This document shows, piece by piece, positions 26,185-32,319 of a stretch of DNA of 32,319 bases. The position numbers and the translations under genes are program-made. Positions within the stretch are counted from its first letter, which is position 1; every line of letters starts with the position of its first letter. The notes under the pieces are model-generated. The model was not told the DNA's origin. It saw only the letters and a list, made by a program, of their open reading frames with translations, and did not search any database. Location: the NCBI GenBank assembly GCA_002410065.1, contig DHQB01000027.1, forward strand, positions 1-32,319, given 5' to 3'. Origin of the DNA: Bacteroidales bacterium UBA5349 (GTDB lineage: Bacteria; Bacteroidota; Bacteroidia; Bacteroidales; Tenuifilaceae).

Positions 26185-27203
26185 AATAGTCTTTTTTGCA
26201 TTCCAAAGTTTTCAATCCCTAAATGCTTAAGTGCTAATTCTGTTATCTCTCGTCCTCTGGGGGTTCTGTTTATAAATCCCTCTTTTATAAGAAAAGGCTC
26301 ATATACTTCCTCAATTGTTCCACTATCCTCGCCCACAGCAGTAGCAATAGTGTTTAGACCTACTGGACCGCCCTTAAATTTGTGAATAATAGTTGTTAAA
26401 ATTCTATTATCCATCTCATCCAATCCTAATTTATCAATACTTAAGGCGTCAAGAGCTATTTTGGCTATCTTCAAATCTATTGTTCCATCGCCTTTAACCT
26501 GTGCAAAATCGCGTACTCTTCTTAAAAGAGCATTTGCAATACGAGGCGTTCCTCTACTACGCATTGAAATTTCCAACGAAGCTTCTTCACTTATTTCTAT
26601 ATTTAAAATAAATGCAGAGCGTTTAACTATAACCTGAATTATAGACGAATCATAGTATTCAAGAAGTGCTTTAATTCCAAAACGGGCACGTAATGGACTA
26701 GTTAATAAACCACTCCGTGTTGTTGCACCTATTAGGGTAAAAGGATTTAGTCCAATTTGTATGCTCCGCGCACTTGGACCCTTATCAATAAGAATATCTA
26801 TTTGATAATCCTCCATTGCAGAGTACAAATATTCTTCAACAATAGGACTTAATCGATGTATTTCATCAATAAAAAGAACATCACCTTGCTCAAGATTAGT
26901 TAGTAATCCTGCCAAATCAGCAGGTTTATCTAAAACAGGTCCACTAGTTAACTTTAAGTTAACTCCTAATTCTTTGGCTATTATATAGGCTAACGTAGTT
27001 TTTCCTAATCCTGGGGGGCCATGGAGTAAAACATGATCTAAAGCCTCACCCCGCATTTTTGCAGCTTGCACAAAGATTTTAAGATTTTCTACAATTTTTT
27101 CCTGCCCATTAAAATCCTCAAATTCTTCTGGACGAACCTTTTTATCCAACTCTTTTTCTGAGTCGGTTAATCTAAAATCTTTAATAAAATTAGAATCGGA
27201 CAT
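26181..27203 (-). CDS. ruvB: Holliday junction branch-migration helicase RuvB
   Basis: The hexameric AAA+ motor of the RuvABC complex that drives branch migration in recombination and fork repair; 340 residues. Walker A is GPPGLGKT (62-69), Walker B is LFIDEIHRL, the sensor region is GATTRSGLLTSPLRARFG, and the C-terminal DNA-binding winged helix is GPVGLNTIATAVGED to TPRGREIT. It follows nadA by 41 bp and is likely in its transcript. No ruvA or ruvC is in the window. Confidence 0.97.
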   Translation of the reverse strand: MSDSNFIKDFRLTDSEKELDKKVRPEEFEDFNGQEKIVENLKIFVQAAKMRGEALDHVLLHGPPGLGKTTLAYIIAKELGVNLKLTSGPVLDKPADLAGLLTNLEQGDVLFIDEIHRLSPIVEEYLYSAMEDYQIDILIDKGPSARSIQIGLNPFTLIGATTRSGLLTSPLRARFGIKALLEYYDSSIIQVIVKRSAFILNIEISEEASLEISMRSRGTPRIANALLRRVRDFAQVKGDGTIDLKIAKIALDALSIDKLGLDEMDNRILTTIIHKFKGGPVGLNTIATAVGEDSGTIEEVYEPFLIKEGFINRTPRGREITELALKHLGIENFGMQKRLF

Positions 27204-27244
27204 TTAATACTATTTGATTCCAAATATAGCAACAAACCATGGCA

Positions 27245-28252
27245 TTAAATAATACCTAGTTTTTTTGATATCTCAAGCATACGATCAATGGGTTTTACCG
27301 CTTTAGTTATTAATTGCTTATCTAAATTTACCTCGGGCAACTCGTGAAATAGAGTTAAATAGATTTTTTTAATTGTTATTAACTTCATAAAATTACACTC
27401 ATTACAACCACAGGTACTATCTTTAGGTGGTGCTGGTATAAATTCTTTGTTAGGACAGGCTTTTTGCATTTGATGAAGAATTCCCCATTCAGTTGCTACA
27501 ATAAACTTCTTAGAATTATCATTCTGAACAAATTTTAAAAGTTCAGAAGTTGATCCTATAAAATCTGAAACTAAAAGAATTGGCTTTTTACACTCTGGGT
27601 GTGCAATAATTTTTGATTCAGGAGATTCTTTCTTTAACTCTAAAATTCTTTCTAATGAAAAATCTTCGTGAACATGACATGCTCCATTCCAAACTATTAT
27701 TTCATCTCTTCCGGTAATTCGCTTAATATAATTTCCTAAGTTTCGGTCGGGGGCAAAAATAAGAGGAGTACCTTTTGGAAAACTCTCTACAATTTGTACA
27801 GCATTGCTCGATGTACAACAAACATCACTAAGTGCTTTAATCTCTGCAGTTGTATTAACATAGGTAATAACCGTATGATTTGGATGTTCTTTTACAAATT
27901 CAGAGAATTCTTTTGTGGGGCAGGAGTTTGCCAAACTACATCCAGCATTCAAATCGGGAATTAAAACCTTTTTATTTGGTGCCAGCATTTTAGCCGTTTC
28001 GGCCATAAAATGTACCCCTGCAAAAAGAATAATGTCTGCATCTGTTTCTGCTGCTTTTTGCGATAAGCCTAAACTATCACCAATATAATCGGCAATATCC
28101 TGTACACTATTTTCTTGATAATAGTGCGCAAGAATAACAGCGTTTTTTTCCTTCTTAAGTCTGTTAATCTCCTCTACTATATTTAAATTTGCATCAATAG
28201 GGAGGTCAACGAAACCATTTTTTACGAAAGAATTATTGTTATTAACAACCAT
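27245..28252 (-). CDS. nadA: Quinolinate synthase
   Basis: NadA condenses iminoaspartate with dihydroxyacetone phosphate to quinolinate in de novo NAD synthesis; 335 residues, type with a single labile [4Fe-4S] cluster. Motifs are AHYYQ, GDSLGLSQKA, FAGVHFMAETAKML, NAGCSLANSC (Cys105/Cys111), NGACHVHE (Cys192) and the CGCNEC near 281-286, which together supply the three cluster ligands. nadB, the usual partner, is not in the window. Translation starts at the ATG at 28252, divergent from mgtE. Confidence 0.96.
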   Translation of the reverse strand: MVVNNNNSFVKNGFVDLPIDANLNIVEEINRLKKEKNAVILAHYYQENSVQDIADYIGDSLGLSQKAAETDADIILFAGVHFMAETAKMLAPNKKVLIPDLNAGCSLANSCPTKEFSEFVKEHPNHTVITYVNTTAEIKALSDVCCTSSNAVQIVESFPKGTPLIFAPDRNLGNYIKRITGRDEIIVWNGACHVHEDFSLERILELKKESPESKIIAHPECKKPILLVSDFIGSTSELLKFVQNDNSKKFIVATEWGILHQMQKACPNKEFIPAPPKDSTCGCNECNFMKLITIKKIYLTLFHELPEVNLDKQLITKAVKPIDRMLEISKKLGII

Positions 28253-28384
28253 ATTATTTTATATCTTTTTTAAAAAAAAACTTTAAAACCTAATGATGAT
28301 ATTATCCTGTTGAAAGGGTTGACACAAAATTGATAAAAACCTTGCAAAATTCGTTATTAAATGTGGCATAACAAACTTTTAACA

Positions 28385-28416
28385 CAAAATTAACATAAAG
28401 GAATATTGTATTACAA
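28385..28416 (-). promoter_or_regulatory. Candidate nadA-ruvB promoter
   Basis: On the minus strand a TTG (28416-28414) is followed 21 bp later by TAATTTTG (28392-28385), a good fit to the Bacteroidota -33/-7 pattern. Transcription would begin near 28378, about 125 nt before nadA. Confidence 0.45.
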
Positions 28417-28723
28417 GAAGTTCCGAAGGTTATTAACAGGTGTTGAGGAATTGCCATTGTAAACAAATAACACAAAGCTAACAACCACTCCAGATGTTAA
28501 GAATTTGTTCAAAACGGATAGCTGAATTTCTTGTTTCTCTATTTGATTTCTCAACTATAATACTATACAATAATAGAACCTCTCAAAGCAAATAATCTTA
28601 TTAGAAATAAGCAACAAAAAAACTAACAAATCATCAACAGCTTGCTAACGGGTTTTTTCTTCAGGTTAATCTAGCTATTTTAAAAAGGCAATTTGGAGTA
28701 CCATAAAAAGTAGCCCCTTGCAT

Positions 28724-28756
28724 AACCCTGATAGGATACCAAACCCTATCAGGGTT
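28724..28756 (+). terminator. Inverted repeat, possible terminator or attenuator
   Basis: AACCCTGATAGG (28724-28735) and its perfect complement (28745-28756) are separated by 9 bases; the right arm runs into only four T residues. It could end a rightward transcript from the nadA side, act as an attenuator, or be a protein-binding palindrome. The short T run makes a strong terminator doubtful. Confidence 0.4.
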
Positions 28757-28958
28757 TTAACATGGCAGCAATAGGACAATTTCCAGAAATTAGGCTACCT
28801 TTGCAAATTATGGCAGAAATGGGATTTATCATTGCTGATAAATTTAGTTTAAACACATCAGTAGAGAGCCACTGCCAAATCTGCCAAACTCTTTTTTGGA
28901 TAGCATGGATACGCAAAAAATAGCAACAGATTCACATCAATCTAAAGATTCTATATCA

Positions 28959-29009
28959 ATGGACGAAGACTCGTATGATAGTAGATTTAGAGTACTAACA
29001 CTTCTGTAA
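28959..29009 (+). CDS. Putative leader peptide upstream of mgtE
   Basis: A 16-codon frame, MDEDSYDSRFRVLTLL, ends at TAA 29007-29009, 44 bp before mgtE. An in-frame ATG at 28905 would give 34 codons. It begins with an acidic run and continues with basic and hydrophobic residues. The stop codon lies inside the first arm of the hairpin described for the mgtE leader. There is no clear ribosome binding site and chance cannot be excluded for a frame this short; the call rests on its position. Confidence 0.3.
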   Translation: MDEDSYDSRFRVLTLL

Positions 29010-29047
29010 GGGCTTCGTGTTTCCTTATGGATTAAAGCGTAAGGAGG
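29004..29047 (+). promoter_or_regulatory. Competing hairpins over the mgtE ribosome binding site
   Basis: The mgtE start has an unusually strong Shine-Dalgarno sequence, AAGGAGG (29041-29047), 6 nt before the ATG. It can pair fully with 29020-29029 (core TCCTTA/TAAGGA, with wobble and G-C extensions; 10 pairs, 8-nt loop). The same CCTTA strand can instead pair with an upstream TAAGG (stem 29004-29012 with 29022-29030; 9 pairs, 9-nt loop). The two hairpins exclude each other, and only the second leaves the ribosome site free. Folding energies were not computed. Confidence 0.4.
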
Positions 29048-29053
29048 CAAACA

Positions 29054-30388
29054 ATGGTTGAAATCAAAACCGAAATTCGCGAATTAATAAAGGATAAGGC
29101 TTGGATAACTCTCAAGTACTCATTGAATGAGTATGATACATTCGAGCTTGCCGAGTTAATTGAAGAAATAGAGGAAAAGGATGAAATAATCCTATTTAGA
29201 TTACTCAGTAGGGTACAGGCAAAGGAAGTTTTCCAGCTGCTATCACATGGCAAGCAGGAGCAAATTATTGAGGGGTTAGCGCAGAATACCCAAAAACTAT
29301 CGGATCTGCTCAACGACCTAGATCCAGACGATAGAACGGCATTTTTTGAGGAGCTGCCAGGGACAGTTACACAGCAACTTATTCAATGCCTCTCACCAGA
29401 GGAGCGAAGAATATCCATTCAGCTCCTAGGATACCCTGAGGATAGTATTGGTCGATTAATGACCCCAGAGTATGTTGCCATTAAACCTCAATTTACCGTT
29501 GAGGAAACCTTTGAGCACATTCGGAAATATGGGAGGGACTCTGAAACCCTAAACGTTATTTATATTGTTGATAATGATTGGAAACTAGTTGACGATATAC
29601 GTATTAAGGAGTTAATACTGGCCTCACCTCAGCAAAAGGTTGAAGACCTTATGGACAATCGATTCATTGCGCTTAATGCAATGGATGATCAGGAAATGGC
29701 CATAAAAATATTTCAAGACTACGATAGGGTGGCCTTGCCCGTAATTAACGACGAAGGAATACTAATTGGCATAGTATCTTTTGATGATATTATGGACGTG
29801 GTTGAGGAAGAATCAACCGAGGACTTTCACAAGTTTGGTGCGTTTCAGGAAGCAATTGCTAACCCCTTAACCGAAAGGGTATTTTCGTTGTATAAAAATA
29901 GAGTGGTATGGCTGGTTGCATTGGTTTTTATGAACATATTCTCGGGAGCAGCCATATCAGGCTTTGAGAGCTTAATTCAATCGATGGTTTCATTAATTTT
30001 CTTTTTACCACTACTAATTGATAGCGGCGGTAACGCAGGTTCTCAATCGGCAACCCTTATGATTCGCTCGTTGGCAATAGGAGATGTTGAGGTATCGGAT
30101 TGGTATAAACTAATTGGAAAAGAGGTAGTTGTTGCTTTACTCCTTGGCGTTACCATGGCACTTGCGGTTGCCGCAGTTGCAAGCTTTAGAGCACCCGAAA
30201 TAGTTTTAGTAGTTGCCATAACTATGGTGTTAGTTGTTTTAAATGGCAGTTTAATAGGGCTTCTCTTGCCATTTGTGTTTACAAAATTAAAATTAGACCC
30301 CGCAACTGCAAGTGCTCCGCTAATTACTTCTATTGCTGATATAAGTGGTGTTATTATTTACTTTACGGTTGCAAGTTGGATTTTGTAA
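29054..30388 (+). CDS. mgtE: Magnesium transporter/channel MgtE
   Basis: A 444-residue member of the SLC41/MgtE family, a homodimeric Mg2+ channel of the inner membrane gated by cytosolic Mg2+. The acidic N domain (1-130) ends in DLDPDDRTAFFEELP, followed by two CBS domains (about 135-255, LMTPEYVAI and VALPVINDEGILIGIVSFDDIMD) and five membrane helices (about 285-444). Pore signatures DSGGNAGSQS and TASAPLITSIADISGVIIYF are present, with the conserved Asp of the last helix. The strong Shine-Dalgarno and structured leader suggest control at translation. The antiporter gene follows 93 bp downstream. Confidence 0.96.
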   Translation: MVEIKTEIRELIKDKAWITLKYSLNEYDTFELAELIEEIEEKDEIILFRLLSRVQAKEVFQLLSHGKQEQIIEGLAQNTQKLSDLLNDLDPDDRTAFFEELPGTVTQQLIQCLSPEERRISIQLLGYPEDSIGRLMTPEYVAIKPQFTVEETFEHIRKYGRDSETLNVIYIVDNDWKLVDDIRIKELILASPQQKVEDLMDNRFIALNAMDDQEMAIKIFQDYDRVALPVINDEGILIGIVSFDDIMDVVEEESTEDFHKFGAFQEAIANPLTERVFSLYKNRVVWLVALVFMNIFSGAAISGFESLIQSMVSLIFFLPLLIDSGGNAGSQSATLMIRSLAIGDVEVSDWYKLIGKEVVVALLLGVTMALAVAAVASFRAPEIVLVVAITMVLVVLNGSLIGLLLPFVFTKLKLDPATASAPLITSIADISGVIIYFTVASWIL

Positions 30389-30481
30389 TTTTGATGAGAA
30401 GTAGAAGTTGACTAGCAGGCTAAATACTATAAATTCTCTGCCATTGTGTAAAATTTATTAATTTTATACAAAATTTTGCCC

Positions 30482-31981
30482 ATGGATCTTCAGCTTGAAC
30501 TGGTATTAATAGTAGGTTCAGTACTTTTCTTTTTTAGCATCCTAGCAGGAAAAGCCAGTTCGAGGTTCGGTGTTCCTGCATTGCTTTTGTTTTTGGCTGT
30601 TGGTATGCTATTTGGAAGCGATGGGCTGGGCATACAATTCGAGAACATTAAAGCTGCTCAATCTATAGGTACAATAGCATTATGTATCATCCTCTTCTCT
30701 GGGGGTATGGATACTAAAATTGACGAAATACGCCCCATAATTTCTCGAGGAGTAATATTAGCAACCGTTGGCGTGCTTTTAACGGCACTAATTACCGGGG
30801 TATTTATTTGGTGGATATTGGGCATGACCATGAAAACTGCCGGCATAGGATTTTTGACCTCTCTATTATTGGCATCAACCATGTCATCTACCGATTCGGC
30901 GTCCGTATTCTCAATACTTCGATCAAAAGGGTTACATCTAAAAAACAACCTTAGGCCAACGCTTGAGCTCGAGAGCGGTAGCAACGACCCCATGGCCTAT
31001 GTGCTGGTTATTACCCTAATTGAAATTATTATGATGAAGGCCGAACCCAACTATTGGGTGGTTGGTTTCAATTTAGTACTCCAATTAATTATTGGTGCTA
31101 CGGTGGGCTTTTTACTCGGAAAATTTACCGTATTTATTATAAATCGAATTAAAATTGGGAATGATTCTCTTTACCCCATTTTGGTTTTCACCTTCTGTAT
31201 TTTCATCTTCTCATTAACCTATTTTGTAAAGGGAAATGGTTATTTGGCGGTATATGTTGGGGGGTTGGTAATTGGCAATAGCAAGTTTGTACACAAACGC
31301 TCATCCCTTAATTTTTTTGATGGTTTGGCTTGGATGAGTCAGCTGCTTATGTTCTTAACCCTAGGTTTATTGGTTAAGCCTAGTGAGTTGGTTCCCATAT
31401 TAGTACCCGGTTTAATAATAAGCCTGGCAATTATCCTTATATCTCGTCCGGTTACTGTATTTCTTTGTTTGCTGCCCTTCCGCAAAATGCCATTTAAGGA
31501 TAAAAGTTTTGTCTCATGGGTTGGGCTAAGGGGTGCCGTGCCCATAATATTTGCCATTATCCCTGTTGTTGAGAATGTGCCACACGCACGGTTAATATTT
31601 AATGTTGTTTTCTTGTGTACGTTGGTTTCATTGCTGGTACAAGGCACCACAATACCTGTTGTGGCAAAATGGCTTGGTTTGGCAGAGCGGCCTGCTAAAA
31701 TAAGGCGATTAAAAGAGTTCGATATCGAACTCTCCGATGATATTAAATCAACTACTGCCGAGATAGAGATAACGAAATCCATGATAGAAGAAGGTGATCG
31801 GTTGATGGATTTGTCTTTACCCGATAATACTTTGGCGGTATTGGTAAAGCGCGACGACATCTATTTTGTTCCAACAGGTAAAACAGTTTTACAGCCAGTT
31901 GATAAATTACTTATTATTACCGACGACCAGGATGCTTTAGTCGAAACCTATAAGTGCTTAAAAATAGAGCCGAAAGGCTAA
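30482..31981 (+). CDS. nhaP2: CPA1-family potassium/proton antiporter
   Basis: A 499-residue cation/proton antiporter. About twelve membrane helices span residues 3-395, with the CPA1 motifs SSTDSASVFSILR and LELESGSNDPMAYVL, the latter holding the Asn-Asp exchange pair, and WVGLRGAVPI in a late helix. A C-terminal RCK_C/TrkA-C domain (about 420-497, SLPDNTLAVLVKRDDIYFVPTG) is typical of the NhaP2/CvrA type, which expels K+ or Na+ and protects against cytoplasmic K+ overload. I chose ATG 30482 over the TTG at 30476. Its position after mgtE suggests a cation-homeostasis pair, but a 93-bp gap leaves room for its own promoter. Confidence 0.93.
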   Translation: MDLQLELVLIVGSVLFFFSILAGKASSRFGVPALLLFLAVGMLFGSDGLGIQFENIKAAQSIGTIALCIILFSGGMDTKIDEIRPIISRGVILATVGVLLTALITGVFIWWILGMTMKTAGIGFLTSLLLASTMSSTDSASVFSILRSKGLHLKNNLRPTLELESGSNDPMAYVLVITLIEIIMMKAEPNYWVVGFNLVLQLIIGATVGFLLGKFTVFIINRIKIGNDSLYPILVFTFCIFIFSLTYFVKGNGYLAVYVGGLVIGNSKFVHKRSSLNFFDGLAWMSQLLMFLTLGLLVKPSELVPILVPGLIISLAIILISRPVTVFLCLLPFRKMPFKDKSFVSWVGLRGAVPIIFAIIPVVENVPHARLIFNVVFLCTLVSLLVQGTTIPVVAKWLGLAERPAKIRRLKEFDIELSDDIKSTTAEIEITKSMIEEGDRLMDLSLPDNTLAVLVKRDDIYFVPTGKTVLQPVDKLLIITDDQDALVETYKCLKIEPKG

Positions 31982-32007
31982 AAGAAGTTTCAACCTCTTT
32001 CTCTTCC

Positions 32008-32080
32008 CGTCATTGCGAGCCTGCCTGTCGCCAGCCTATCGGCAGACAGGGCAGACAGGTGTTTTTTGCAAAGCAATCTA
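32008..32080. repeat. Dispersed-type palindromic intergenic repeat
   Basis: The element begins CGTCATTGCGAGC and ends GCAAAGCAATCTA, a pairing of end motifs that I recognise from widespread intergenic repeats in Bacteroidota and other bacteria. Its middle holds a stem of about 10 bp (32020-32029 against 32050-32059, one mismatch and one wobble) built of CCTG/CAGACAGG units. Function unknown. Confidence 0.6.
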
Positions 32081-32115
32081 TTAAGATCCCGATTGAGGTG
32101 TGGCTTCGAGAGCCT

Positions 32116-32181
32116 CAGCCACCAATCAGCCACCAATCAGCCACCAATCAGCCACTAATCAGCCACTAATCAGCCACTAAT
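32116..32181. repeat. 11-bp tandem repeat, six units
   Basis: Three copies of CAGCCACCAAT are followed by three copies of CAGCCACTAAT with no gaps. The single C-to-T change splits the array into two blocks, suggesting stepwise expansion. Confidence 0.95.
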
Positions 32182-32255
32182 CTGGCATCTCTCAGCACCT
32201 GAAAACCTAAGGCACAGTATCTGGTAGCTGAGCGATGCACTGAGTTCATCGAAGT

Positions 32256-32319
32256 GGCTCTGTTTTCGGTAGCAGAGGTTCTCCTTTCGGTGGCTGAGGC
32301 TCTGTTTTCGGTAGCAGAG
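32256..32319. repeat. 21-bp degenerate tandem repeat, at least three units
   Basis: Units at 32256 (GGCTCTGTTTTCGGTAGCAGA), 32277 (a diverged copy with GGTTCTCC and TCGGTGGCTGA) and 32298 (identical to the first) follow one another without gaps and reach the window edge. The preceding 32224-32255 (GGTAGCTGAGCG to TCATCGAAGT) resembles the same family loosely. Confidence 0.85.

Larger units (their letters stand above)
28253..29053. other. Divergent nadA-mgtE intergenic region
   Basis: This 801-bp region is the largest internal gap. It holds the candidate nadA promoter, a 12-bp inverted repeat (28724-28756), an exact TAnnTTTG element on the plus strand (TACCTTTG, 28796-28803, without a good -33 box) and the structured mgtE leader with a short acidic reading frame. 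No protein or RNA family was recognised in 28420-28720. I see no M-box magnesium riboswitch sequence. Confidence 0.6.
31982..32319. other. Repeat-rich intergenic region
   Basis: The last 338 bp hold no gene that I can support. They contain three kinds of repeats, listed separately: a dispersed-type palindromic element, an 11-bp tandem array and a 21-bp tandem array reaching the window edge. Confidence 0.7.

Noticed and set aside
28762..28923. 53-codon plus-strand frame (starts MAAIGQFPEI)
   Set aside because: It begins inside the tail of an inverted repeat, has no ribosome site, overlaps the candidate mgtE leader frame and contains the TACCTTTG element. Chance is the simplest reading.
28660..29053. 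M-box magnesium riboswitch before mgtE
   Set aside because: I looked for the conserved M-box core and found no convincing match; the only structure seen is the short competing hairpins.
31954..32169. 71-codon plus-strand frame over the antiporter end and repeats
   Set aside because: It is made of the 3' end of the antiporter gene in another frame plus the palindromic and 11-bp repeats; no protein-like sequence.
1..32319. CRISPR arrays, tRNA or rRNA genes, insertion sequences, prophage genes
   Set aside because: None was found on reading both strands; the only tandem repeats have 11- and 21-bp units without spacers.

Overview
The window looks like chromosomal DNA of a member of the Bacteroidota, probably Bacteroidales or a close relative. 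The evidence is an AT-rich base composition, a mixed-domain exported adhesin-like protein of the kind sent out by the type IX secretion system, DUF4292 and TPR lipoproteins next to dut, a cyclophilin lipoprotein, and several upstream TAnnTTTG elements, the -7 consensus of this phylum. No phage, transposon, CRISPR or RNA gene was seen. Most genes are housekeeping and tightly packed.

Layout. (1) 1-4212, minus strand: the first 1404 codons of a very large secreted multidomain protein that runs off the left edge. (2) 4723-7913, minus: a two-gene glycyl radical unit. The enzyme carries the active-site set of trans-4-hydroxy-L-proline dehydratase and is followed by a perfect hairpin terminator; its radical-SAM activase is unusually compact. 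(3) 8172-15509, minus: uvrC, a PiT-family permease, adenine deaminase, mnmG, ybeY and an RsbW-type ATPase. Two perfect 16-bp parS palindromes lie between mnmG and ade, which suggests an origin-proximal position. (4) 15582-23470, minus: a nearly gapless cell-envelope cluster made of an EnvC-like M23 protein, a DUF4292 lipoprotein, a TPR lipoprotein, dut, a polysaccharide flippase and a PlpD-type patatin with an outer-membrane barrel. (5) 23559-26184, plus: a cyclophilin lipoprotein, pheS and a Crp/Fnr regulator, converging on (6) nadA-ruvB (26181-28252, minus) with shared overlapping stop codons. (7) 28253-29053: an 801-bp divergent intergenic region, then mgtE (Mg2+ channel) and a CPA1 K+/H+ antiporter on the plus strand. 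(8) 31982-32319: a repeat-rich intergenic region.

The most interesting candidate is the mgtE leader. A short acidic reading frame (MDEDSYDS...) ends exactly inside one arm of a hairpin that competes with a second hairpin covering an unusually strong Shine-Dalgarno sequence of mgtE. The layout would fit a Mg2+-responsive leader-peptide switch, analogous in logic to enterobacterial mgtL but unrelated in sequence. The sequence elements are visible; the mechanism is inference. The parS pair and the hydroxyproline dehydratase assignment are better supported.
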